In this document: piece after piece, positions 35,409 through 44,602 of the stretch
Layout: every line of letters begins with the position of its first letter
How positions within the stretch are numbered: the first letter of the stretch is position 1
Assembly: GCA_963841405.1 (NCBI GenBank)
Contig: CAWJCM010000007.1
Span: 186,001-250,000 of the forward strand
DNA length: 64,000 nucleotides
Origin: DATBLE01 sp963841405
GTDB lineage: Bacteria > Actinomycetota > Thermoleophilia > Gaiellales > Gaiellaceae
Reading direction: 5' to 3'
Program-made: the position numbers and the translations under genes
Notes under the pieces: generated by a model
What the model was told of the DNA's origin: nothing
Databases searched by the model: none
Seen by the model: only the letters and a program-made list of their open reading frames with translations

Positions 35409-35457
35409 CTTGTCACGAGCGGTTTCCCTCGGCTAGCTGTCGGGTAAACGCGGCGCC

Positions 35458-36300
35458 GTGACCGAGACCTCGCTCGGAGTTGCGGATCGCACTACGGCTC
35501 TGCCAGGCGAAGCGCTCGCTCGACGTAAGAGCGCCGCAATTGCCGACGTCCCGGCGCTCGAGCCGAGCGAGAGCGGGCCGGCGCAGCGCTTCGCCCAGGT
35601 GCTCTCGGGCCGCCATCCGGTCACGGTCTTCCTGGTCGCGGCGTTCCTGGGCTACCTGGTGCTCGCAACGGTCACGATCGCGCTCGGACTGCTCCTGACC
35701 GAGGTCGTGCTGCGGAGCGGCGGAGTCGCCGGCGCCGACGAGCGCTTCATCGGCTGGCTCGCCGCACACCGGAACCCGCCCGGGACCGAGGCCTCGCTCA
35801 TCGGCTCGATGATCGCGGGTGGTGTCGTCATCCCCATCGTCGTCGGCGTCGTCGCCGCGGGCCTCGCCTGCTTCAAGCGCTGGCGGATCGCGGCCTTCCT
35901 CGTCGCTGCGATCACCGTGGAGGCGGCGACCTACCGCTCGACGACGTGGGTCGTCCACCGCGACCGGCCGCCCGTACCCCGCCTCGAGCATCTGCCGACG
36001 AACGCGAGCTTCCCGTCCGGTCACACCGCCGCCGCCCTCGCCGTCTACTGCGGGCTCGCGCTGGTGCTCACGTCGCGGGTCCGCAACACGTGGTTCGCCG
36101 CCGCCTGCTGGACGATCGCGCTCGCGATTCCGCTCTTTGTGGCGTGGGCCCGCATGTACCGCGGCATGCACCATCCGCTCGACACCCTCGCCGGAGTCGC
36201 GATCGGCATCGCCGCGCTGCTCGTCGCGCTCTTCGCCGCCCGCGCCGCCGGCCACGCTGCCCGCGCACGCGGCGCGGAAAGGATGCGGTCGGGGACGTGA
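35458..36300 (+). CDS. PAP2-family membrane phosphatase
   Basis: The product is 280 residues from GTG 35458. About six membrane helices follow a hydrophilic N-terminus of about 50 residues. PAP2 motifs HRDRPPVPRL, NASFPSGHTAAA and RMYRGMHHPLDTLAGV are intact. It is divergent from the PAP2 gene at 34491 across a 49-bp gap. Its stop overlaps the diacylglycerol-kinase-like gene as GTGA, so phosphatidate phosphatase and the lipid kinase are co-expressed and could set the balance of phosphatidate and diacylglycerol. Confidence 0.87.
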   Translation: MTETSLGVADRTTALPGEALARRKSAAIADVPALEPSESGPAQRFAQVLSGRHPVTVFLVAAFLGYLVLATVTIALGLLLTEVVLRSGGVAGADERFIGWLAAHRNPPGTEASLIGSMIAGGVVIPIVVGVVAAGLACFKRWRIAAFLVAAITVEAATYRSTTWVVHRDRPPVPRLEHLPTNASFPSGHTAAALAVYCGLALVLTSRVRNTWFAAACWTIALAIPLFVAWARMYRGMHHPLDTLAGVAIGIAALLVALFAARAAGHAARARGAERMRSGT

Positions 36301-37178
36301 CGTCGGTCGCGGTCGTCGCACATTCCGGCAAGACGATGGGCGGGGGCCTCCTCGAGCTGCGCAGGGTGCTCGAGACGGCGGGCGTGACGAGCCCTCAGTG
36401 GTTCGAGGTGACGAAGAGCAAGCGCGCGCCGAAGAACGTCAAGAAGGCGCTCGCGGGCGGCGCCGAGCTCGTCTTCGCTTGGGGTGGGGACGGGCTCGTG
36501 CAGCAGTGCGTCGACGTGCTCGCCGGCTCGAAGGCGAGGCTCGCGATCCTTCCGGCCGGCACGGCCAACCTGTTCGCGACGAATCTCGGGCTCCCGGAGG
36601 ACATCGAGGCTGGCGTCCAGATCGGGCTCCACGGAAGCCGGCGCAAGCTCGACGTCGGGACCGTGAACGGAGAACATTTCGCCGTCATGGCCGGCGCCGG
36701 CCTCGACGCGCGCATGATCGGCGACGCGAGCGGACGCCTCAAGGACACGCTCGGTCGCGCGACGTACCTGTGGACAGGAGCCAAGAACCTCCGCATCAAG
36801 CCGTTCCGCGCCACGATCCGGGTGGACGACTCTCATTGGTATCGGGGCAAGACCAGCTGCATCCTCGTCGGCAACGTCGGCAAGCTGTTCGGCGGGGTCG
36901 AGGTGTTCGCCGATGCCCGCGCAGACGACGGGCTGCTCGAGCTCGGGATCGTGACGGCCGACGGCCTCGTCGAGTGGACGCGGACGCTGGCGCGGACCGC
37001 CGCCGGCACGCCGAGCAAGTCGCCGTTCGTGCTCACCACGAAGGCGCGCTCGATCGAGGTCGAGCTGAGCCGCAAGGTGCTGTACGAGCTCGATGGGGGC
37101 GACCGCACGAAGACAAAGTCGCTGCGGATCGACGTGCAGCCCGCGGCTGTCGATGTCTGCGTACCCGCGGAGGCGTAG
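36297..37178 (+). CDS. Diacylglycerol/lipid kinase family protein
   Basis: The product is 293 residues from GTG 36297 (GTGA overlap). The DAGK catalytic domain shows FAWGGDGLVQQ (GGDG at 63-66) and ILPAGTANLFATNLGLP (about 84-100), then LDVGTVNG and the C-terminal YegS/DAGK beta domain with ILVGNVGKLFGG and FADARADDGLLEL. It phosphorylates diacylglycerol, or a related lipid, with ATP at the inner membrane face. It lies between the PAP2 and phospholipase D genes in a rightward operon. Confidence 0.9.
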   Translation: MTSVAVVAHSGKTMGGGLLELRRVLETAGVTSPQWFEVTKSKRAPKNVKKALAGGAELVFAWGGDGLVQQCVDVLAGSKARLAILPAGTANLFATNLGLPEDIEAGVQIGLHGSRRKLDVGTVNGEHFAVMAGAGLDARMIGDASGRLKDTLGRATYLWTGAKNLRIKPFRATIRVDDSHWYRGKTSCILVGNVGKLFGGVEVFADARADDGLLELGIVTADGLVEWTRTLARTAAGTPSKSPFVLTTKARSIEVELSRKVLYELDGGDRTKTKSLRIDVQPAAVDVCVPAEA

Positions 37179-38671
37179 TGCTCGTGGCGCACGGCCGCGG
37201 CGGACGGCTTCCCCGTCTCCCCCGGCGCTCGGGCGACTTCTTGCTCGGCGTCGACCGGCGGATCGGCGCGGCGGTGTCGAGCTCGGTCGCCGCGCACCAC
37301 CGTCGCCGGCTGGCGCGGCTCGGGCAGGGGGGCACACTCGCGGCGGAGGGGGGCGACTGGACCCCCGGTGAGCCGCCGCCTCGCCCGGGCTGCTCGGTCG
37401 CGGTGCTCGTCGACGGCGAGCAGGCGGCTACGCGGATGCACGCCGATCTCACCGTCGCAAGCTCGCACGTATACCTGGCCGGCTGGCATTTCTCACCCGA
37501 CTTCGCGCTCGTCCGCGGCTCGAAGCCGCTCGTGCTCCGCAACCTGCTCGCCGAGCTCTCCGAGCGTGTCGAGGTGCGCGTGCTCGCTTGGGGGGGCGCC
37601 CCGCTGCCGCTCTTCCGTCCGACGCGGGCCTCCGTCCGCAGGGGCATGGAGGAGCTCTGCCGTGGAACGCGGGTGCGGTATGCCCTCGACACGCGCGAGC
37701 GCCCGCTGCACTGCCATCACGAGAAGACGATTGAGATCGACGACCGCGTCGCGTATGTCGGCGGCATCGACCTCAGCCTCGAAGGCGGTGATCGCTTCGA
37801 CAGCCACCACCACATCGCGCGGGCCAGGCTCGGGTGGCACGACGTCGCCGCACGCCTCGAAGGGCCGGCGGTCGCAGACGTCGCGGCGCACTTCCGCATG
37901 CGCTGGGGCGAGGTGACCGGCGAGCGCCTCGAGCCCGGTCCGACGCCGCAGGCATCCGGCGGCCACACCGTCCAGGTGGTCCGCACGATTCCGGAGCGCG
38001 TCTACTCGGCGGTGCCGCGCGGGGAGTTCCGGATCCTGGACGCGTACCTCCGTGCGCTGCGCTCGTCGCGGTCGCTCGTCTACCTGGAGAACCAGTTCCT
38101 CTGGTCGCCCGAGATCGCGGAGGTCCTGCGCGAGAAGCTGCGCAGTCCGCCTTCGGACGAGTTCCGGCTCGTGCTGCTGCTCCCGGCGAAGCCGAACACC
38201 GGTGCAGACGACACGCGCGGACTGTTGTCCGAGCTGATCGAAGCCGACGGCGGCGCCGGGCGGCTGCTCGCGTGCACTGTCTATGCGCGCCACGGAGCGC
38301 TGAGCGACCCCGTCTACGTCCACGCGAAGGTCGGCATCGTCGACGACGGGTGGCTCACGATCGGCTCCGCGAACCTCAACGAGCACTCGCTCTTCAACGA
38401 CACGGAGATGAACGTCGTCTGCCGCGACGCCGACGTCGTCCGCGAGACACGCCTTCGCCTGTGGGCCGAGCACCTCGAACTCGACCAGGCTGACCTCGCC
38501 GCGCCGCCGAGTGAGATCGTGGATCGCTTCTGGAAGCCGATCTCGGGCGAGCAACTCGCGCGCCGGAACGCCGGGCTTCCACTCACCCACCGGCTCGTCG
38601 AGCTGCCGGGCCTGTCGAGCCGCACCGAGCGGCTGCTCGGCCCCCTGCAGGGCCTGCTCGTGGACGGCTGA
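37178..38671 (+). CDS. Phospholipase D/cardiolipin-synthase-like protein
   Basis: The product is 497 residues from GTG 37178, whose first base overlaps the upstream stop; GTG 37184 is also possible. Two HKD motifs are present: HHEKTIEIDD (His181, Lys183) and HAKVGIVDDGWLTIGSANLNEHS-type (His382, Lys384, Asp389), both complete. There is no clear signal peptide or membrane helix. It is a PLD-superfamily enzyme that hydrolyses or transfers phosphatidyl groups. Together with the two PAP2 proteins and the lipid kinase it makes a phospholipid-remodelling group. Confidence 0.9.
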   Translation: MLVAHGRGGRLPRLPRRSGDFLLGVDRRIGAAVSSSVAAHHRRRLARLGQGGTLAAEGGDWTPGEPPPRPGCSVAVLVDGEQAATRMHADLTVASSHVYLAGWHFSPDFALVRGSKPLVLRNLLAELSERVEVRVLAWGGAPLPLFRPTRASVRRGMEELCRGTRVRYALDTRERPLHCHHEKTIEIDDRVAYVGGIDLSLEGGDRFDSHHHIARARLGWHDVAARLEGPAVADVAAHFRMRWGEVTGERLEPGPTPQASGGHTVQVVRTIPERVYSAVPRGEFRILDAYLRALRSSRSLVYLENQFLWSPEIAEVLREKLRSPPSDEFRLVLLLPAKPNTGADDTRGLLSELIEADGGAGRLLACTVYARHGALSDPVYVHAKVGIVDDGWLTIGSANLNEHSLFNDTEMNVVCRDADVVRETRLRLWAEHLELDQADLAAPPSEIVDRFWKPISGEQLARRNAGLPLTHRLVELPGLSSRTERLLGPLQGLLVDG

Positions 38672-38709
38672 TCGCGCGCCGTTTCCGGCCCCCAGGTCGA
38701 GGGTATGCA

Positions 38710-39552
38710 GTGCCGATGGCATCTTCATCTCAGGGCGTCGTCCACCCGGTTGCCACTACCGGCGAACAGGTCGCCCGGAGCGACACGTTCGAGGTCCTCG
38801 CCCGTGCCGGCTTCCTTGCGCGCGGCGTCGTCTACGCGATCATCGGCGTGCTCGCGATCAAGCTGGTCATCGGCGCCGGAGGGAAGACGGCCGACCAGAG
38901 GGGGGCGCTGGAGACGGTCGCCGGCCAGCCGTTCGGGAAGGTGTTGCTGATCCTCCTGGCGACCGGACTCGCCGGGTACGCGCTCTGGCGCTTCGTGCAC
39001 GCAGCGCTCGGCCACGGCCCCGAGCGAAACGACAGCGGGCTCGACCGCGTGACCGCGCTCTGCAGCGGCATCGTCTACACCGGCCTTTGCGCGCTCGCCG
39101 TCGAAATCCTGCTCGGATCGGACGGCGGCGGCAGCTCGACGAGCCCCGACAAGGCGACGGGTGGCGTCCTCGGCTGGAGCGGCGGCACCTGGCTCGTGGG
39201 CCTCGCCGGCCTGGTGATGATCGGCGTCGGCGCCTACCAGGGATACCGCGGCGTGACGCACGACTTTCTGCGCGACTCGAAGTCCGAGCAGATGGGACCG
39301 GCGACGAGGACCTCGATCAGGTGGATCGGCACCTTCGGTCTGCTTGCCCGGATGGTCGTGTTCGTGCTGATCGGCGTCTTCCTGATCAAGGCGGCTGTCC
39401 AGTACGACCCCAGCGAGGCGGTCGGGATCGACGGCGCACTCGCGAAGCTGGCGAACAGCGCGCAGGGTCCGTTCCTGCTCGGAGTCGTCGCCGCCGGGTT
39501 GATCGCATTCGCGATCTACTCCGTCAGCGACGCCCGCTACCGGCGCATCTAG
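38710..39552 (+). CDS. DUF1206 family membrane protein
   Basis: The product is 280 residues with six membrane helices in three repeated two-helix units. Each unit opens with an arginine-glycine-phrase (RAGFLARGVVYAIIG, ALCSGIVYTGLCAL, FGLLARMVVFVLIG), which is the DUF1206 pattern in actinobacteria. The function is unknown. It follows the phospholipase D gene by 38 bp and closes the lipid-metabolism group. Beyond it lies the degenerate repeat zone. Confidence 0.9.
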   Translation: MPMASSSQGVVHPVATTGEQVARSDTFEVLARAGFLARGVVYAIIGVLAIKLVIGAGGKTADQRGALETVAGQPFGKVLLILLATGLAGYALWRFVHAALGHGPERNDSGLDRVTALCSGIVYTGLCALAVEILLGSDGGGSSTSPDKATGGVLGWSGGTWLVGLAGLVMIGVGAYQGYRGVTHDFLRDSKSEQMGPATRTSIRWIGTFGLLARMVVFVLIGVFLIKAAVQYDPSEAVGIDGALAKLANSAQGPFLLGVVAAGLIAFAIYSVSDARYRRI

Positions 39553-39571
39553 CGAGCATCCCTCCAAAGCA

Positions 39572-39620
39572 GGCTCTCGTGCCGGTTCGTGTCGCGTTCA
39601 GTTACGCGTGGGTTGCGTGG
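39572..39620 (-). repeat. Decamer-type repeat C, partial copy 1
   Basis: CTCGTGCCGGTTCGTGTCG and a following GCGTGGGTTGCG match the internal and end words of the C repeat (compare 43368-43532). Only about 50 bases are recognisable. It lies downstream of a short cyclase remnant read on the minus strand. Confidence 0.55.
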
Positions 39621-39700
39621 TGCCCGGGATCGCTCGCGCGCTCGGGAGTTCAGCGCGCTCGTTCGTTCCAGGAGCGCCACTGTCTCGCAGCAACCGGGGA
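39621..39700 (-). pseudogene. Remnant of a cyclase paralogue's 3' end
   Basis: Read on the minus strand, ETVALLERTSALNSRARE matches the C-terminus of the cyclase-ATPase at 39915 (AETEVLLEQTTAPAT). The upstream part of the gene is gone. A small hairpin (39701-39706 with 39712-39717) follows on the other side. This is one of three cyclase 3' ends in 4.2 kb; the 39553-39914 gap holds only these repeats and remnants. Confidence 0.5.
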
Positions 39701-39735
39701 CCGGCTGAGCGAGCCGGTGGCAGGTCGAGCGAAGA

Positions 39736-39892
39736 TCCATGTTCGACTCGATGTCGGCGGCCGTTCGTGCCAGCTCGTGCGGGTCTGTGTCGATGCGTAC
39801 GTCTGAAGCCGCCGGAGGCTCACTCACGACGGTTCTCATGACCTCTCATGCTGATTCGTGTCGATGCGTTCGGTCGCACTGTGGTTGCATGA
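39736..39892 (-). repeat. Decamer-type repeat C, copy 2
   Basis: The copy runs from GTTCGACTCGATGTCGGCGG through CGTTCGTGCC, TGTGTCGATG and CTGATTCGTG to GTGGTTGCATG. It shares GCCGCCGGAGGCTCA with copy 5. On the minus strand it lies immediately downstream of the frameshifted cyclase gene. Confidence 0.7.
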
Positions 39893-39914
39893 AATCCCGG
39901 GATCACTCGCCCGT

Positions 39915-42900
39915 TCAGGTGGCCGGCGCAGTGGTTTGTTCAAGGAGCACTTCCGTCTCGGCGAGGGCGGGGCGGTAGCCCATCGACCTGAACACCTCCG
40001 CGGCGTGGCGGAGTGGTTGTTCGGCGGCAGGGTCTCCGAGCGCGACTAGGCAGCGGCCCTGACCGAGGAGGGCATAGCCGCGCTCGGGGACGTTCCCGAA
40101 CTGCTGCCAGCGTGCGGCGGCGTCGGCGTAGAGGGTTGCCGCCTCGGCGTGGTTGCCGGCGTGTTCGGCGAGTTGGGCGCGGGCGGCGCAGAGAGCGTGT
40201 TCGCGGAGTGGAGAGCGTGGTTCGAGTCCGTCGGTGAGCCGCGAGGCGAGGTCGTGGTCGTCGGCGGCGAGCGCAGTCCGTACCATCGCCCCGAGTTGTC
40301 TGGAGTAGTAAGGGGTCTCACGTGCGCCGGGCGTGTGCTCGATCTTGGCGAGGGGCGCGCGCGCCTGGTCGGGTTCGGCGGCGGCGAGCCGGGCGGCGGC
40401 GACGGCCGCGAGCGCCTCGACGGTTAGGTCTGAGGTCGCCTGCGTGTGCGCGGCCTCGACGAGCCAGTGGGCGATGCCGGACGTGCCCTCCGCATCACCG
40501 CGAGCGAGATGGGTCGCCAGCTCGAGGGCGCGCAGCCACATAAGCATCCATCTTCCGCCGGTCGCCTCAACGGCGGTAGCGAGCGCACCAGCTCGCTCGA
40601 GCGCCTCCTCCGGGCGGCCGAGTTCGACGAGCAGGCCGGGGCAGTCGGCCTCCATCGTCTCTGCCTGCGTGGCGAGGCCGCGCTGTTCGGCGAAGGCGAT
40701 CCCCTGCTCGAAGTCGGCGAGCGAGCGGGCAGGGCCCTGAAGCGGGTAGCGTGCGATCGCAAGGTTGTTCAGCAGCGCGGCGGCTTCGTCGCCCTCTCCC
40801 TGCTCGATGAACAAGGAGAGCGCTCGCTCCATCTCGGCGAGGCCGTCCGGATCGCCCAGGTAGGCGCGAGCGATGCCGCGGCGGCCGATCGCACGCGCGG
40901 GCTCGGGCAGGCCGAGCGTCTCGGCGAGCGCGCATGCACGGTCTGCGGCTGCGATCGCCTCCTCATATGCGCCCGTGAGGAAGTGCGCGGAGGCGAGTTG
41001 CGTGTAGGCAGCGACGAGTGTCGGGCCGGGCGGCTCGTGTTCGAGCAGGTCGACGGCCTCGCTGGCGAGCGCGACCAGTCGGCCCTCGCCCAGTACGTGG
41101 GTGACGCGGGCCAGCAGGATCAGCGCCTGCGCTTCGCCCTCGTTCTCGCCACTGGCGCGGAAGAGGTCAAGCGTCTCGTCGAGAGCGGCCGCGGCCTCGC
41201 GCGGGCGGCCGGCCTGGAATGCTGCATCTGCCCAGCGGAGTAGCAGCTCTGGCCGCTCCGGGTCGGCGGCCGGGCAGAGCTCGAGTGCGCGGGCGAGCCG
41301 CGCCTCCGCCTGAAGGGTGTCGAGACCGAGTGCCCGCTCACCCGCGAGCGCGAGAAAGCGGCGGGCAGCTGGAGCAAGCTCCCCTGCCTGCTCGGTATCG
41401 CCTGCGGCTTCGGCCAGCTCGAGTGCCTGCAGGTAGTGGTGGGCAAGTAGGTCGGCCAGGTCTTCGACCCGCTCGCCTGCCTTGCGCTCGATCCAGGCAG
41501 CAGCGGAGCGGTGCCGTCGCGCCCGCTCAGCCCGGGGGATCTGGGAGTAAGCGACATCGCGGACGAGGAGATGCCAGAACGAGTACTCGCTCTCTCCCTC
41601 CATCGAGCTGACCCGGGCGGGGCGGACGAGTTCCTTGCGGGCGAGCTCGTGCAGGACGAGCTCGAGTTCGCCCTGGTCGCGGTCGCTGATCTCGGCCAGA
41701 GCGCCTGCCCAGAAGACCTTCCCGAGCACGGCGGCGTCCTGGAGCAGGCTCTTCCGCTCCGGTGTGAGCGTGTCCAGGCGGGCTGCGATCAACGCCTGGA
41801 GACTCTCCGGCAGCTCGCCCTCGTCGGCACCGAGGTTGTCGGCGAGCAGGCGCACGAACTCCTCCGCATACAAGGGGTTTCCGCCTGCCCGCTCCAACAC
41901 GCGCAGCTCCAGCTCCTCGCTGAGCACGCTGGTTGTGATCAGATGGGAGACGAGCTCGGCCGTCTCCCGATCCGAGAGCGGCGGCAGGTTGATCGTCGTC
42001 GCGTTTCGGATCCCACCCGCCCAGCCCGGGTGTCGTTCGTAGAGCTCGGGCCGCATAGTGCAGAGGAGGAGCAGCGGCACCCCTTCCGACCACTCGGCCA
42101 GGTGCTCTAGGAACGCGAGCAGCGCCTCGTCTGCCCAGTGCAGGTCCTCGAACACGAGCACGCTCGGACGGGCCGCGGCCAACCCCTCCAGGTAGCGCCG
42201 CCAGGCCGTGAACAACTCCTGCCGCTCCGCCGGCGAAGCCGCCTCCACCCCGACAAGCGGACCAAGACGCTGCAAGAGCCACTGACGCTCCTGCTCCTCC
42301 GGAGAGACCGCCGCCTCCAGCTTCGCGGCAGCCACCTCCGCGGAGTCGGACTCGAGGATCCCCGCCTCCGCCTTGACGATCTCCCCCAGCGCCCAGAACG
42401 TGATCCCCTCCCCGTAGGGAAGGCAACGCCCTTGCCGCCAGCGGGTCAGCTCGGGTTTCGTCCCCAGATACGCGAACAGCTCCGCGACCAGCCGGCTCTT
42501 GCCCACTCCCGGCTCGCCCACGATCGTGACCAGCTGGACCGAACGCTGCTGCGCCGCCCGCTCGAACGTCCCGATCAGAAGCGGCTTCTCCAGCTCGCGA
42601 CCGACCAGCGGCGTCGTGTACCGGCGGGTGACATCGGTCCCGAACCGGGAGAGGGCCGCCCTCGCCACCCAAAGCGCCAGCGGCTCCGCCTTCCCCTTGA
42701 CCGACACCGGCTCGAGTGGCTCGTACTCGAAGACCCGCTCGGTCGCCCGATGGGTCTGCTCTCCGACAGCGACGCCACCGACCAGTCCAGCCGACTGGAT
42801 CCGCGCCGCGGTGTTCACGACATCACCGGTGACGATCCCCTCGCCCTGCTCGGGACGAGCCCCGAGCGCCGCTACCGCCTCACCCGTATTGATCCCGACC

Positions 42901-43305
42901 CGCACCTGCAATTCGAGGTCGGGATCAGCGTCGTTGAGCTCCACGATCCGCATCCAGAACCGCCAACCCCGCCCGCACCGCCCGCTCGGCATCGTCCTCA
43001 TGCGCCACGGGAGCACCGAACACCGCCATAACGGCGTCGCCGACGAACTTCTCCACCGTCCCCCCGTAAGCCTCGATCTCAGACCGAAGCCGCGCGTGGT
43101 ACGGCCGGATCCGAGCCCGCACGTCCTCTGGATCCTGCTGCTCCGAGGTGGCAGTGAAGCCGACCAGATCGCAGAACAACACCGACACGACCTTCCGCTC
43201 CTCGACGGTCGCCGCGGCGGGGTGCTCGGCAATTGGAGCGGAGCAGAAGCCGCAGAACGCGAACCCCTCAGGGTTCTCCTTCCCGCAGCTCGAGCAGATC
43301 GCCAC
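39915..43305 (-). pseudogene. Class III adenylate cyclase-AAA ATPase-TPR protein, +1 frameshift
   Basis: Reading begins at ATG 43305 with a zinc ribbon (CSSC and CGFC) and a guanylate-cyclase domain: VLFCDLVGFT with metal Asp, GDAVMAVFG, then in the second frame RVGINTGEAV and VVNTAARIQ. An extra base near 42948 (GCG-G-ATC) shifts the frame. The ATPase (VTIVGEPGVGKSRLVAELF Walker A, VLVFEDLHWAD Walker B) and a long alpha-helical TPR-like region run to 39915. The whole would be about 1,129 residues, a cyclase coupled to a STAND-like ATPase. The frameshift separates the zinc ribbon and first cyclase half from the rest. It is flanked on both sides by remnants of near-identical paralogues. Confidence 0.8.
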
Positions 43306-43314
43306 CAGCCGAGT

Positions 43315-44493
43315 CTAGGCCGACTGGCAAGAGCCGAACAGGAGCGCGAAGCCGATTGGCAGCGGTCCTACCTCAGGTCTTTGTTCGACTCCATGTCGAC
43401 GGCAGTTCGTGCCGGTTCGTGTCGATCTGTGTCGATACGTGTCGTCTGGTGCGCTCGGAGCTCCTTCTGACTCGGTCTTCGTGTCGTCTCGTGTCGGTAC
43501 GTGACGATGCGTTCGGTTGCACGCGGGTTGCGTTGTCCGGGGATCTCTCACGCGCTCCGGAGGCCAGCGCGGTCGTTTGTTCGAGGACCGCTTCTGTCTC
43601 CGAAAGCGCGGTACCCCATTAAGGCGAGGAGGGGTAGGAGCGCTCGGGGACCCTTGCCGGAACTGCTGCCAGCATTTGGCCGCTTCGACGTAGAGCGCCG
43701 CTGCCGCGGCGTATCGCCGGACTGTTCGGTGAGCTGTGCGCGGCACGCGACGAGAACCTTCACGAACTCCGCGCCCTTCGACCTGGCTGAAGGATGGCGG
43801 GGCGGCCGGCGGGCCGCCCCGCCATCCACGGCAGGCCTGCTGAGGGATCGTGACGGTGGCGCGGTGTGTCCGTTCTCTGCGGCCGAGGGCGATGCTGGCG
43901 GCGACGATCCAGGCGAGCCAGAGAAGGTTCGACATCTGGCCGAGGTTGTCGGACGAGATCGCCGTGGTGGCGAGCGTGATTGCCGCTATGCCGATCGCGC
44001 TCCAGCCGAGTAGGCGACGGCCGGAGGCGAGCGCGAGTGGCCCGACCGCGAGCAAGAAGAAGGCGGCGAGGAACCACGTTCCGACGAAGATCGCTTCGTT
44101 GACCGTGATCAGGGTGCGGCCGAGCTGCAGCCCGATGCCGTGGCCGGCGCGGTATTCGATCGCGTCCATCAGGCACAGCGAGGCGAGGCTGAGGGTCGTG
44201 TAGGCGGTTGCCGTCGCGCGGCCGATCGAGCCAAGGATGCCTCCGCCCAGCTCCGTGCAGGCCCACATCGCGAAGGCGATGAAGAAGCCGAAGCTGAGCA
44301 ACTCGATGTACGCGCCGGCCCAGACGGCGTTCCCGGCAGGTGTTGCGAGTGCCTTCGTGATCTGCGCGGTGCTGCTGGTGGCGGTCGCGAACTCGCGGCC
44401 GCCCGCGGCTGCGATGCCGACGCCGGCCAACATGACCACGACCGAGGCGATTCCGCAGGCGGCGAAGAGGAGATCCTGCGTACGTTGTTTCAT
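43315..44493 (-). CDS. Polytopic membrane protein with C-terminal read-through into repeat remnants
   Basis: It starts at ATG 44493, with GGAGG 5 bases upstream. The native part is about 215 residues with about seven membrane helices, from LLFAACGIASVVVMLAG to WLAWIVAASIALG, ending about 43850. The function is unknown; DUF4386-type proteins look similar. No stop codon remains before the following hairpin (43792-43827). The frame runs on through the cyclase remnant (where YAAAAALYVEAAKCWQQF matches the paralogue) and the C repeat to 43315, adding about 175 foreign residues. The tail is probably not functional. Confidence 0.6.
   Translation of the reverse strand: MKQRTQDLLFAACGIASVVVMLAGVGIAAAGGREFATATSSTAQITKALATPAGNAVWAGAYIELLSFGFFIAFAMWACTELGGGILGSIGRATATAYTTLSLASLCLMDAIEYRAGHGIGLQLGRTLITVNEAIFVGTWFLAAFFLLAVGPLALASGRRLLGWSAIGIAAITLATTAISSDNLGQMSNLLWLAWIVAASIALGRRERTHRATVTIPQQACRGWRGGPPAAPPSFSQVEGRGVREGSRRVPRTAHRTVRRYAAAAALYVEAAKCWQQFRQGSPSAPTPPRLNGVPRFRRQKRSSNKRPRWPPERVRDPRTTQPACNRTHRHVPTRDDTKTESEGAPSAPDDTYRHRSTRTGTNCRRHGVEQRPEVGPLPIGFALLFGSCQSA
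43368..43532 (-). repeat. Decamer-type repeat C, copy 3
   Basis: On the plus strand it reads GTTCGTGCCG, GTTCGTGTCG, ATCTGTGTCG and ATACGTGTCG in exact 10-bp steps, then a second run TCTCGTGTCG, GTACGTGACG and ATGCGTTCGG, ending GGGTTGCG. The left end CTCAGGTCTTTGTTCGACTCCATGTCG-like word (43374-43399) matches the last codons of the GT2 gene at 53592. It lies just upstream of the cyclase start on the minus strand. Confidence 0.8.
43540..43770 (-). pseudogene. Degenerate 3' remnant of a second cyclase paralogue
   Basis: About 230 bases align in scattered frames to the last 85 codons of the intact paralogue: VACRAQLTEQSGD, then YVEAAKCWQQF, then LLALMGYRAFG, then a LEQTTAL-like end. At least two frame changes and one internal deletion separate them. 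It is inactive. It supports a tandem (cyclase plus repeat C) array that has collapsed. Confidence 0.65.
43792..43827 (-). terminator. Perfect 16-bp hairpin after the membrane protein
   Basis: GGATGGCGGGGCGGCC (43792-43807) and its exact complement (43812-43827) with loop GGCG. It stands just beyond the native end of the membrane protein reading, so it was probably that gene's terminator; the open frame now passes through it. Confidence 0.65.
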
Positions 44494-44602
44494 GGTTCCT
44501 CCTTCGAGTAGCTGACGCACTCGAAGCTACGCCGGCAGGACCGTGGGGTCATCGGCGGATCGGGCGGTCTTCGCATCCGCCGAACGGCCGATCTTCTGAC
44601 GC

